The notes beneath the pieces were generated by a model. The model saw only the letters and a list, made by a program, of their open reading frames with translations, was not told the DNA's origin and ran no database searches. A program made the translations under genes and the position numbers. Source: Bacteroidota bacterium (lineage in GTDB: Bacteria > Bacteroidota > Bacteroidia > Bacteroidales > F082). From it: 64,000 nt of DNA. The stretch is taken from NCBI GenBank assembly GCA_016715945.1, contig JADJXJ010000001.1, forward strand, positions 1,488,001-1,552,000. Reading direction: 5' to 3'. Position 1 is the stretch's first letter; the number at the start of each line of letters is the position of its first letter. Positions 45,975-54,253 of the stretch are shown here, piece by piece.

Positions 45975-46774
45975 TTTACCCGGCCAGCCCATGCCGTGAT
46001 GATGGATGCAATGGCCTGAAGTCCATCCGTAAGTGCTGCAGGCCCAGGCTGCAATATGATGGCCGGATCGATTTCGAACACCTGCTTGATGGCAACTGCA
46101 GGAATTTCCTCCCAGCCAGGTCTGTTGTACAGCTTCGACGGAATGAAACGCTTGCCGCACCACGAAACCAGAATGATGTCAGGAGCAGCAGCCACAACTT
46201 CTTCCGGCTGCACCACCCTGCCTTTAGCCGCAGCCGAGGCTGACAAATGCGCAAAACAATCTTCCCCTCCGGCAAATGCTATCAGCTCCGAAACCCAACG
46301 AATACCACTGATCAGCGGACCATACCACTCCTCGAAATACACCCTGGGTTTGCGGGGCAAAAGTTCCGAGGCTGACTTGACCCGTTGTACCGAATCTTCC
46401 AGCCTTCGGGCCAGTGTTTCAGCCTCTGCCTGCATTCCGACCAATGCGCCGGTCTGACAAACCAGGCTAAGTATTTCAGAAACAGAACGTTGATTGGAAA
46501 TAAATACATTAAACCCTTCTTTAATGAGCTGCCTGGCCACTTCGTGTTGCACATCCGAAAAACCCAGAATGAGGTCGGGCTGCAGGCTTCGCACCAAGTC
46601 CATATTTACCCCGGTGAAATCGCAAACCACTGGCTTCCGCAAGCGAATACCCTCCGGACGTACCGTATAAGCCGAGATACCTGCAATGCGGTGCTCCTGG
46701 CCCAGCAAACACAGGATTTCGGTGTACTCCTCAGTTAGGCAAAGAATTTTCCGGGGATAAAGGTCTCTGGTCAT
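45971..46774 (-). CDS. Orphan BtuF-like metal-receptor/cobalamin-binding protein, no signal peptide
   Basis: 267 residues with the helical-backbone metal-receptor fold (periplasmic binding protein cluster, PF01497 type): RIAGISAYTVRP, PDLILGFSDVQHEVARQLIKEGFNVFIS, and a C-terminal APDIILVSWCGKRFIPSKL. The N-terminus MTRDLYPRKILCL has no hydrophobic signal or lipobox. Homologues listed as cobalamin-binding proteins also exist without permease genes beside them. No permease or ATPase gene lies next to it. It could be cytoplasmic and act in corrinoid handling, or the start may be wrong. A TTAGAAT half-site (46794-46800, minus) lies 20 nt before the start, reminiscent of the iron-box half-site. 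Confidence 0.8.
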   Translation of the reverse strand: MTRDLYPRKILCLTEEYTEILCLLGQEHRIAGISAYTVRPEGIRLRKPVVCDFTGVNMDLVRSLQPDLILGFSDVQHEVARQLIKEGFNVFISNQRSVSEILSLVCQTGALVGMQAEAETLARRLEDSVQRVKSASELLPRKPRVYFEEWYGPLISGIRWVSELIAFAGGEDCFAHLSASAAAKGRVVQPEEVVAAAPDIILVSWCGKRFIPSKLYNRPGWEEIPAVAIKQVFEIDPAIILQPGPAALTDGLQAIASIITAWAGRVN

Positions 46775-47023
46775 CGCAATATATTTTGATAAAATTCTAA
46801 AAAATCATGTCATTTTTTCATTTTTATCGCCGAAAATATGATTTTTTGGCAGCAATATTCCTAATCCTGACTAAAAATCTGATCAGCCATTTCGAGTTCT
46901 GTTGTTGCAACGAATTAAAAATCAACAGCCTGGCTGTACCACGACTTTTGCATAACAACTTCCCTCCTGCGCTGGCATACAATTTGCCAATTGAGGAGCG
47001 AAAGCAAAAACAACAAACAAAAG

Positions 47024-47031
47024 AAAGGAGG
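47024..47031 (+). promoter_or_regulatory. Strong Shine-Dalgarno of the Hsp20 gene
   Basis: AAAGGAGG, eight bases before the ATG at 47040. It is one of only two perfect SD sequences noticed in the window, where most starts have none. Confidence 0.7.
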
Positions 47032-47039
47032 ATTGAGCT

Positions 47040-47477
47040 ATGTCGTTAGTAAGATTTAATCCGCAATTTCCTTCGTTGTTCGAACGCTTTTTCGACACTG
47101 AGTTGCTCGACTGGGCAAATCGCAACTTCTCGGCAACCAACACCACCATGCCATCGGTAAACATTCTGGAAACCGATGACCACTATGAAGTGGAAATGGC
47201 TGCTCCGGGTCTGCAGAAATCGGACTTCAAGGTACAGCTCGACCGCGATGTGCTTACTGTTTCGTGCGAGAAGAAAGATGAACGCGAGCACAAAGAAGGC
47301 GAAAGGTTTACCCGTCGCGAATTCAGCTATCAGTCGTTCAGCCGGTCGTTTACCTTGCCCAACACTGTGGACAACGACAAGATCAAAGCCACTTACAGCG
47401 ATGGCATCCTGAGGGTGGTGATCCCCAAACGCGAAGAAGCCAAACCCAAGCCGGCAAAACAGATTGAAATTCAATAA
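47040..47477 (+). CDS. Small heat-shock protein, Hsp20/alpha-crystallin family
   Basis: 145 residues. The alpha-crystallin domain covers about 35-130, with VNILETDDHYEVEMAAPGLQKSDF at the start, FTLPNTVDNDKIKATYSDGILRV near the end and the PK-rich tail IPKREEAKPKPAKQIEIQ. It should form oligomers that hold unfolding proteins in the cytoplasm without ATP. Expressed alone: a strong SD precedes it and a terminator follows. The strong SD is unusual for this genome and fits high demand for translation after stress. Confidence 0.93.
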   Translation: MSLVRFNPQFPSLFERFFDTELLDWANRNFSATNTTMPSVNILETDDHYEVEMAAPGLQKSDFKVQLDRDVLTVSCEKKDEREHKEGERFTRREFSYQSFSRSFTLPNTVDNDKIKATYSDGILRVVIPKREEAKPKPAKQIEIQ

Positions 47478-47488
47478 GGAATAAAAGA

Positions 47489-47510
47489 ACCGCCTCAGGG
47501 CGGTTTTTTT
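47489..47510 (+). terminator. Rho-independent terminator after Hsp20
   Basis: ACCGCC-TCAG-GGCGGT hairpin followed by T residues; the convergent MBL gene starts its stop codon inside the tail. Confidence 0.85.
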
Positions 47511-48273
47511 ATTCGTATTCCACCACCATGCCGTCGTATGCAAGATACATGCCTTTGGGCAGCATGGCCTGCACACTGGCAAATTTACCCATCAGGTGAC
47601 TCACGTGGGTAAACCAGGTGGTTTGGGCACCAATGCGCCGGGCAGCTTCGATGGCCTCGGGCAGTGAGAAATGCGAGATGTGTTTTTCCTTGCGCAATGC
47701 ATCAATGATGAGCAAGCTTACCCCTTTGAGCTTTTGGAAAGTTTCGTCGGGTATATAGCTTACATCGGTGATATAGGCCAGCTTGCCAAACCTGAAACCA
47801 AATACCGGCAGCCGGTGATGCATCACCACAAAGGGTTCGACAAGGATATCGCCAACCATAAACGGTTGGACCGTAAGCTCTTGCATATCGAATTCGGGCA
47901 CTCCCGGATAAGGATGCTCCGAAAAGGCATAACTGAATTCCTGCCTGATGGCCTGCTGGTCGTTGCCGGAGGCATACACCGTCATGGGGCGTTTCATCAG
48001 GTAGTTGAATGAGCGCACATCGTCGAGTCCGGCAATGTGATCTTTATGGGTGTGCGAAATCAGGATGGCGTCGAGCGTGCGCACCCCTGCCCGGAGCATC
48101 TGTTGCCTGAAATCGGGACCTGCATCAACCACCAGGCGGGTGCGGCCCTGTTCGACCATAATGCTTGAGCGAAGGCGCTTGTCGCGCTCATCCGTTGACA
48201 AACATACTTCGCACCTGCATCCGATTACCGGCACGCCTTGCGAAGTGCCGCTGCCAAGTATAGTAACCTTCAA
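47509..48273 (-). CDS. MBL-fold metal-dependent hydrolase (PhnP-like)
   Basis: The start is not ATG: TTG at 48273 (LKVTILGSGTSQG, 254 residues) or TTG at 48282 are the candidates; the first fits the family best. The metallo-beta-lactamase motif SHTHKDHIAG gives the HxHxDH zinc ligands, preceded by LVVDAGPDF. Two more His-rich stretches (MHHRLPVFG and FTHVSHLMG) complete the binuclear site. A CRCEVC cluster near residue 25 resembles the extra zinc site of PhnP. Substrates are likely phosphodiesters (PhnP cleaves cyclic phosphates), but this is inference. Confidence 0.88.
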   Translation of the reverse strand: MKVTILGSGTSQGVPVIGCRCEVCLSTDERDKRLRSSIMVEQGRTRLVVDAGPDFRQQMLRAGVRTLDAILISHTHKDHIAGLDDVRSFNYLMKRPMTVYASGNDQQAIRQEFSYAFSEHPYPGVPEFDMQELTVQPFMVGDILVEPFVVMHHRLPVFGFRFGKLAYITDVSYIPDETFQKLKGVSLLIIDALRKEKHISHFSLPEAIEAARRIGAQTTWFTHVSHLMGKFASVQAMLPKGMYLAYDGMVVEYE

Positions 48274-48289
48274 TGTGCTCAATTTGGCG

Positions 48290-48297
48290 CAAAATTA
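48290..48297 (-). promoter_or_regulatory. Promoter -7 element of the MBL hydrolase
   Basis: TAATTTTG on the minus strand (exact consensus). Transcription would start close to the TTG start codon, giving an almost leaderless mRNA. Confidence 0.45.
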
Positions 48298-48406
48298 GCA
48301 TTTCCATCCCTGATTGGGTCTGTGCGTGCCTCACTTAAATATCCATCCCACCTGAAACCTTGCATGGGCGAAAAGCTGTAATTTTACCGCCAAACATTTG
48401 CCAACT

Positions 48407-48940
48407 ATGGCACTGAGCTTTTTCTTGCGTCGTAAGATAAAAAACAGCATCCAGCATCAGCGTCCGCCGTCACTCCTGACGCTCGACGAAACAACCGGGC
48501 TGATATTGCTGACAAACCTGACAGGAAAAGAAGCTGTCGAACTGCTCAACCATTTGTACGCAAAATATCCCCAGGCACAGAAGCTGGTGTTGGTCAACCA
48601 AAACAACGAAAAAAAGCTCACCGTGCTGCGCGACGAACATCGAATGCTCATCGAGGCAGGCAAAAACAACCTGACCCTCTGGGGCAGCCTGAGCAAGGCG
48701 TTTAATTCCGCACTTGCAGGCGTGAGTGCCCCGGTGCTGATCAATTGCGACTTCAGCTCGTCCGATATGCTGCATTTGGTGGCCGCAAACATCAAAGCAG
48801 GGCTGAAATGCGGGATGTTCAACCCGCACGGGCTGCCACTTTACAACCCGCTCATCACCCCGGAACACGATATGAAAACTGAAGACTTTATTGAAACCGT
48901 TAATACCTACCTGAAGTCGCTCACAGGAAAAAGTGTGTAA
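48407..48940 (+). CDS. Conserved Bacteroidota protein of unknown function (DUF6913-like)
   Basis: 177 residues from ATG 48407. No signal peptide and no transmembrane segment; the basic N-terminus (FFLRRKIKNSIQHQR) is followed by alternating helices and strands (ILLTNLTGKEAVELLNHLYAKYPQAQ and KLVLVNQN, VLINCDFSSSDMLHLVA). It resembles a family regularly found in front of dapA in Bacteroidota. No catalytic motif is clear. 20 nt separate it from dapA, so it is the first gene of a three-gene group with dapA and the T9SS-exported carboxypeptidase. Confidence 0.7.
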   Translation: MALSFFLRRKIKNSIQHQRPPSLLTLDETTGLILLTNLTGKEAVELLNHLYAKYPQAQKLVLVNQNNEKKLTVLRDEHRMLIEAGKNNLTLWGSLSKAFNSALAGVSAPVLINCDFSSSDMLHLVAANIKAGLKCGMFNPHGLPLYNPLITPEHDMKTEDFIETVNTYLKSLTGKSV

Positions 48941-48960
48941 TCAATTCTGAACGAAAAAAT

Positions 48961-49854
48961 ATGAATCATCCTTTTACCGGAACCGGGGTGGCACTGGTCA
49001 CACCCTTTTGCGCCGATGGCTCCATCGACTTTGAAGCGCTGCGCAACATTGTAGATCATGTGATTGATGGCGGGGTGGAATACCTTGTTGCCCTGGGCAC
49101 CACCAGCGAGGCTGCCACCATGACTGCCGAAGAGCGCGCAAAGGTGCTGCAAACCATTATCGCGCACAACCGCAAGCGGGTGCCTGTGGTGGCCGGTGTG
49201 GGAGGCAACAATACGGCCGAAGCTTTACATCTGCTCAAGCAACTGCCCGATGGGGTGGACGGCATTCTTTCTGTGGTGCCCTACTATAACAAACCGACTC
49301 AGGAAGGTATGCTGGCTCATTTTTCTGCCATTGCCCGTGCCACTTCCCTGCCCATCATCCTTTACAATGTGCCCGGACGCACTGCCAGCAACATGAAGGC
49401 TCAAACCACCCTCAGGCTGGCTCATGATTTTCCAAATATTGTTGCAGTGAAGGAAGCTTCGGGCGATTTGTTGCAAATGATGGAAATCATTGCCTCCAAA
49501 CCCTCCCATTTTGCCCTGCTGTCGGGCGATGATGCGCTGACCCAGCCAATTATCGCCATGGGTGGCCAGGGAGTTATTTCCGTGGTCGCCAATGCCTGGG
49601 CGCGCCCGTTCAGCGATATGGTGAGGCATCAGCTGGCCAACCGGACAATCGAGGCGCAGGGCCTGCATTACCTGCTGCTCGAAACCATCAACCTGCTCTT
49701 TGCCGAGGGAAACCCGGGAGGAATCAAAGCCCTGCTGAACAGCATGGGACTGTGCGAAAACGTGTTGCGCCTGCCATTGGTGAGTGTCAGCGATTCGCTC
49801 CGGGCCAGAATGAACGAACAACTTCACAGGATAAACCAGAACCTCAAACCATAA
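48961..49854 (+). CDS. dapA: 4-Hydroxy-tetrahydrodipicolinate synthase
   Basis: 297 residues, (beta/alpha)8 barrel of the NAL family. The catalytic Lys lies in IVAVKEASGD (~164) and forms the Schiff base with pyruvate; Tyr ~135 is in YNVPGRTAS, and the TTSE segment (GTTSEA, ~45) completes the triad network. It condenses pyruvate with aspartate semialdehyde, the first step to lysine and meso-DAP for peptidoglycan. Tight spacing to the preceding gene (20 nt) and the following carboxypeptidase (6 nt). Confidence 0.96.
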   Translation: MNHPFTGTGVALVTPFCADGSIDFEALRNIVDHVIDGGVEYLVALGTTSEAATMTAEERAKVLQTIIAHNRKRVPVVAGVGGNNTAEALHLLKQLPDGVDGILSVVPYYNKPTQEGMLAHFSAIARATSLPIILYNVPGRTASNMKAQTTLRLAHDFPNIVAVKEASGDLLQMMEIIASKPSHFALLSGDDALTQPIIAMGGQGVISVVANAWARPFSDMVRHQLANRTIEAQGLHYLLLETINLLFAEGNPGGIKALLNSMGLCENVLRLPLVSVSDSLRARMNEQLHRINQNLKP

Positions 49855-49860
49855 CCTTCA

Positions 49861-52173
49861 ATGAAACGCTTACTTTTCTTTGTTTTGCTCCTGCTTGGCC
49901 AGGTAGGGCTGCTGGCTCAACAATCCGAACTCTTTCAGCTTCAGGCACAAAGGCAGGAATTTTACTTCAGTCTTCCAGCCCCAGAAGCAAAAACGCTCGC
50001 CGAACTGTCGAAGCTGATCTCGATTGATGAAATTTTACCCGGCAAGGTGATTGGCTATACCAACCCTGAGCAATATGCAAAGCTGCTCGGGCTGGGCTTC
50101 GAACCGGAATTGCTTTTGCCACCCGGCTTGCAGATCGCCCCTGAGGAATTGCGCATGCTGGATGTGGATGAGCTGGCGCAAAAGAGCAACTGGGATTTTT
50201 ACCCCACCTACCCCGCATATGTGAGCATGATGCAGGAATTCCAGACCATCTATCCCAACCTGTGTACCATCCACAATATCGGCACGCTGAACAGCGGCCG
50301 GCAACTGCTTGTGGCCAGGATCAACAACGGCAATCCCATCGGCAAACCCCAGTTCCTTTACACATCGACCATGCACGGGGACGAAACCACTGGTTACGTG
50401 CTCATGCTCAGGCTGATTCATTACCTGCTATCGAACTATGGCATCAATCCCCGGGTGACAAGCCTGGTGGATCAAATGGACATCTGGATCAATCCCCTGG
50501 CCAACCCCGATGGCACATACTGGGGCGGCAACAACACCGTTTTCGGTTCGAGGAGGGGCAATGCCAATAATGTGGATTTGAACCGGAACTACCCTGATCC
50601 GCTCGATGGCCCCCATCCGGACGGCAATCCCTGGCAGGCTGAGACTCAGGCCTTCATGAACTTTGCCGACCAGCACAACTTCGTTATGGCAGCAAATTTT
50701 CATGGCGGCATCGAAGTAATCAATTATCCCTGGGATACCTGGCAGCGCCGCCATGCCGACGACAACTGGTGGATCTACGTGAGCAGGGAATATGCCGACA
50801 CCGCTCATGTAAACAGCCCGGCCGGATATATGACGGCATTTAATAACGGTATCACCAATGGGTACGACTGGTACCGTGTTTCGGGAGGAAGGCAGGATTA
50901 TATGAACTACTTTCAGAATTGCCGGGAACTGACCGCCGAAATATCCAATACCAAAACCCTTCCAGCCGCCCAACTGCCCGCACACTGGAACTACAACTAC
51001 CGCTCGTTGCTCAACTACATGAACCAGGCCTTGTATGGTATCCACGGTACGGTTACAGACTCGCTCACCGGTCAGGCTGTTGCTGCCAAAGTGGAGGTTA
51101 TTGGCCATGAACTCGACAACTCACATGTTTTCAGCGCTTTACCTGCAGGAAACTACCATCGGCCTATCAAAGCAGGCACCTATAACCTGAAGTTTACTGC
51201 TACAGGATACCACCCCAGGATCATCAACAATGTGAGTGTTGCCGACAAACAAAAGGTTGTTGTGGATGTGCAGCTTGTGCCCGGCGTCATCATTGCCGAC
51301 TTCACCGCCAGTGCATACAGTATTCCCAAAGGCGGCTCGGTCAATTTTACGGATGCCTCCTACGGCCAGAACATTGTGTCGTGGGAATGGCAGTTTCCGG
51401 GCGCCAATCCCTCTTCGTCCACCCTGCAAAACCCCACTAATATCGTATATCCAAATGCCGGTTCGTTCGATGTGCAGCTCACCGTGACCAATGCCAACGG
51501 CGACTCCCACACCGTGCTCAAGCCCAATCTGATCAACGTCACCTCGCAGTATATCATGGGCAACGGACAATATTACACCTGCGAAGGAACCTTTTACGAC
51601 CCGGGCGGACCAAACGGAAATTATGGAAACAACCAGGAGTTTATCGCAACTTTCTTCCCTGACACTAATGAAGCCCTGATGCGGGTACAATTTACCGATT
51701 TCGATCTTGAAGCAAGTGCTACCTGCGCCTACGACTGGCTCAAAATATACAACGGCGCCAGCACCATGGCGCCATTGCTTGGCACCTGGTGCGGCACCAA
51801 CTCGCCCGGTACGATCACCGCCAGCAATCCCCAGAAAGCACTCACCTTCCATTTCAAATCCGATGGCTCGGTAGTGCGTTCAGGCTGGGCAGCCAACCTG
51901 AGCTGTTTCTCAACCGTTGACCTGAAAGAAAAACAAAATGCCCGCGTGACCATCAGCCCGAATCCTGTGCAAGATGGCAGGATCAATATCGAATCGGATA
52001 CACCTCTGCTCAGCGTAACCATTAAAGACTACAACGGAAGGATGCTTCGCCAGATATCAGCAAATGCCGACTTGCAATTACAGCTTGAAACAAACAACCT
52101 TAAATCAGGCATTTACCTCCTGGAAGCACAGACCATCAAGGGCAAAATCATTCAGAAAATGGTAATTCAATAG
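49861..52173 (+). CDS. M14 zinc carboxypeptidase with PKD, CUB and T9SS sorting domains
   Basis: 770 residues; signal peptide ending LLAQ near residue 20. The M14 domain (about 115-390) has zinc ligands in TMHGDETTGY (His172, Glu175) and AANFHGG (His281), and a catalytic Glu in ELTAEIS. A short CarboxypepD_reg-like segment (about 395-475) follows. Then come a PKD domain (about 480-560: ADFTASAYSIPKGGSVNF, WEWQFPGA), a CUB domain (about 565-685), and a C-terminal T9SS type-A sorting domain (ISPNPVQDGRINIES to KIIQKMVIQ). It should be exported by T9SS and act outside the cell. It directly follows dapA by 6 nt. Confidence 0.93.
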   Translation: MKRLLFFVLLLLGQVGLLAQQSELFQLQAQRQEFYFSLPAPEAKTLAELSKLISIDEILPGKVIGYTNPEQYAKLLGLGFEPELLLPPGLQIAPEELRMLDVDELAQKSNWDFYPTYPAYVSMMQEFQTIYPNLCTIHNIGTLNSGRQLLVARINNGNPIGKPQFLYTSTMHGDETTGYVLMLRLIHYLLSNYGINPRVTSLVDQMDIWINPLANPDGTYWGGNNTVFGSRRGNANNVDLNRNYPDPLDGPHPDGNPWQAETQAFMNFADQHNFVMAANFHGGIEVINYPWDTWQRRHADDNWWIYVSREYADTAHVNSPAGYMTAFNNGITNGYDWYRVSGGRQDYMNYFQNCRELTAEISNTKTLPAAQLPAHWNYNYRSLLNYMNQALYGIHGTVTDSLTGQAVAAKVEVIGHELDNSHVFSALPAGNYHRPIKAGTYNLKFTATGYHPRIINNVSVADKQKVVVDVQLVPGVIIADFTASAYSIPKGGSVNFTDASYGQNIVSWEWQFPGANPSSSTLQNPTNIVYPNAGSFDVQLTVTNANGDSHTVLKPNLINVTSQYIMGNGQYYTCEGTFYDPGGPNGNYGNNQEFIATFFPDTNEALMRVQFTDFDLEASATCAYDWLKIYNGASTMAPLLGTWCGTNSPGTITASNPQKALTFHFKSDGSVVRSGWAANLSCFSTVDLKEKQNARVTISPNPVQDGRINIESDTPLLSVTIKDYNGRMLRQISANADLQLQLETNNLKSGIYLLEAQTIKGKIIQKMVIQ

Positions 52174-52194
52174 CCTTGCTATTCACAGAAAAAG

Positions 52195-52226
52195 AAGCTG
52201 TGCCCTGAAAAGCACAGCTTTTTTTT
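52195..52226 (+). terminator. Rho-independent terminator after the carboxypeptidase
   Basis: AAGCTGTGC pairs with GCACAGCTT around an eight-base loop, followed by six T residues. Confidence 0.85.
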
Positions 52227-52712
52227 GCAAAAAACCCAGCATGTACTACCATGCAGAGATCACTCCGCCATTGTCGAGCTTTGCACTCATCTAACCTGCA
52301 TTTACCGCCAAAAACCACCAATCTGAAGATGTTACCATAATCAATTGAACATTTAATCCTACACACCATATCAAATCATTGCCCCACAAAGTGTTTGATC
52401 ATCGCGCAATTGTTTGACCTGCCTGAGTGAAAATACCTATTGATACGGATGAACATTACCTAATGATAAGGATGAATAAAAATCCATGCAGGAATACCTT
52501 TGTCCTATCATTTACAGAATAACTTATTTCGAATCAATAATTACAATCTGATGTATGTTTCATATCATTCATCTAATTGATCAAGTGAGATTTACCCTAA
52601 TAAAATAAGCATAATTACTTTTAAGTGTTTTCAATGTTCAGGTAATTACGACAAAGATCTGACAATCAACCAACATCATGAATTAAAAACAAATTGAAAA
52701 AAGGAGGTAAAC
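52227..52712 (+). other. Long AT-rich intergenic region upstream of the DUF6252-like gene
   Basis: About 490 bp without a credible ORF. It contains two imperfect direct copies of TGATAmGGATGAAyA at 52441 and 52464 (period 23 bp), an exact -7 box TACCTTTG at 52495-52502 without a TTG at -33 distance, and a strong SD right before the next ATG. No known RNA element was recognised. Confidence 0.5.
52701..52707 (+). promoter_or_regulatory. Strong Shine-Dalgarno of the DUF6252-like lipoprotein gene
   Basis: AAGGAGG five bases before the ATG at 52713. Confidence 0.7.
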
Positions 52713-53246
52713 ATGAAAACTCAGAATGCAAAATCCCTGATGATCTTTTTCCTTGCATTTGGTTTACTGCTGACCGCTTGCAAAAAAGATGAAACAGACC
52801 CGACACAGCTGAGTGTGGGTCAGATGACAGCAAAAATTGATGGTAAAAAATGGAATGCATCGTCTGGTATGATGGGCACGACGCTTGCAACTTATGCAGC
52901 ATCCATTCTAACTATTTCGGGAACAGAAATTTCTGGCACAAAAACAACTACAATCCAGCTTATTGTTAGCAATGTGACCGGTACGGGTGATTACACACTT
53001 GGTTCAGAGCTTTCCGGACAAGGTTTGCTTTCTATTGCAGATGCAACAAATCTGGCAGACCAGAAAGCCTATGGCACCACAGGCGAAGGAGAATTTACAG
53101 GCACATTAAAGATTACCAAGTTTGATCTGGAAAATAAAGAAATTGCCGGCACCTTCTCTTTCACTGCGCTGGAAGGCGAACAGAAAGCTTCGGGAGAGAA
53201 GAAAGTGGTAACCGACGGTGCATTCAATTTAAAAATGCAGAATTGA
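52713..53246 (+). CDS. DUF6252-like lipoprotein
   Basis: 177 residues. The signal peptide ends in lipobox LLTAC (Cys23). The mature part starts with a short charged linker (KKDETDPTQ) and continues as a beta-rich domain: MTAKIDGKKWNASSG, TIQLIVSNVTGTGDYTLG, GTLKITKFDLENKEIAGTFSFTA. It matches the pattern of the DUF6252 family of Bacteroidota lipoproteins, whose function is unknown. Monocistronic, with a strong SD in front and a terminator behind; the long AT-rich upstream region may hold regulatory sites. Confidence 0.78.
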   Translation: MKTQNAKSLMIFFLAFGLLLTACKKDETDPTQLSVGQMTAKIDGKKWNASSGMMGTTLATYAASILTISGTEISGTKTTTIQLIVSNVTGTGDYTLGSELSGQGLLSIADATNLADQKAYGTTGEGEFTGTLKITKFDLENKEIAGTFSFTALEGEQKASGEKKVVTDGAFNLKMQN

Positions 53247-53310
53247 TGCCCGTTTAATCACAAAGGGTGCTGTCGGCTTCGCCCTGCACATAACCTGGCG
53301 AGGCAACAAA

Positions 53311-53350
53311 AAAACAGGACTCCGGCCCAAAACCGGAATCCTGTTTTTTA
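53311..53350. terminator. Bidirectional rho-independent terminator
   Basis: A stem of CAGGACTCCGG with CCGGAATCCTG (one mismatch), flanked by A- and T-runs, between the convergent DUF6252-like and membrane-protein genes. Confidence 0.8.
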
Positions 53351-53378
53351 ATTGTATTAATGTGATTCGTTGATCTGG

Positions 53379-54206
53379 CTAATTCCAGTCGATAAAGTAG
53401 GTTCTGCTCATCACAACCCGACTTACAACATAGAAAACTGCTGCGGTCACGATAAGCCCTTTCATCAACCGGAAGCTGCGCTGGTCATCCTCTTCGAAGA
53501 GCAAATCATCCATGTAGAGCGACCTGGAATAGAAGATGATGAGCATCACTCCCAGCACTATCCATCCATAGCGTTCATGGAACATTGGCTTTGGATAGAA
53601 ATAAAGGTACAACAGCAACGAGCCCAGAATGTAGGGCACAAAAACCTGAGCGGTGATGAAAAACGGGGCCATTTTCTCGTTGTACTTTTCGAAATAGGCA
53701 TTGGCCGAAATTGCTACCCAATAGCCCGACATCAGGGCAATGACCAGCAAGCCGAAAAAGCCCGTGAGCGAGATGAGCATGCGCGGCGTATCGAGCAGAT
53801 ACATCCAGTTGAACACATGTCCAATGCCTTGCGTCATGAGGTTGCCCAACAACAAGCCACCGAACACAAAATTTCCTGCATGCATCACAAACCAGAAAAA
53901 GAACACCTTTACTGGCAGGGCGTCGGGCAGGATGTAGTAAAAGCCGAGAAGCATTAGCAGACCAAAGATGAGCGTAAGCACATATCCTGAGGAAAAGATC
54001 AGGAACACGGCATCGTGTATCCACTGGTAGGGCTCGATGTGCCAGGCTACGGTGGCATAATCCACGGAAACCGGATATCCGTACATGCCCGAGGTGAGCA
54101 CGTAGGAAAGCTGATTGAGGTAGAAAATAATAAGATACGACAGCACAAAAGATGCCAGCGAGTTGGTCGCAATTATCCAGAAGTTGCGTCTTGTTAGTTG
54201 CTCCAT
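53379..54206 (-). CDS. Seven-helix membrane protein of unknown function
   Basis: 275 residues with about seven hydrophobic segments: residues 9-36, 66-93, 100-123, 143-168, 183-207, 213-232 and 247-266. A charged loop FEEDDQRSF precedes the last helix. The only recurring polar elements inside membrane regions are a His in FFFWFVMHAGNFVFGG and a Tyr-rich first helix. I do not recognise a family. It lies 47 nt downstream of the PLP-dependent lipid-type synthase, on the same strand, so the two may form an operon; this is the only context hint. Confidence 0.72.
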   Translation of the reverse strand: MEQLTRRNFWIIATNSLASFVLSYLIIFYLNQLSYVLTSGMYGYPVSVDYATVAWHIEPYQWIHDAVFLIFSSGYVLTLIFGLLMLLGFYYILPDALPVKVFFFWFVMHAGNFVFGGLLLGNLMTQGIGHVFNWMYLLDTPRMLISLTGFFGLLVIALMSGYWVAISANAYFEKYNEKMAPFFITAQVFVPYILGSLLLYLYFYPKPMFHERYGWIVLGVMLIIFYSRSLYMDDLLFEEDDQRSFRLMKGLIVTAAVFYVVSRVVMSRTYFIDWN

Positions 54207-54253
54207 GCTGGCTTTTTACAATGGCATCTTCAGGTGCTTCAATCAATCAGTTC

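Noticed and set aside
46787..46800. Iron-box half-site (TTAGAAT) before the BtuF-like gene
   Set aside because: Only seven bases of one arm match and the second arm is absent; such a heptamer is expected several times by chance in 64 kb.
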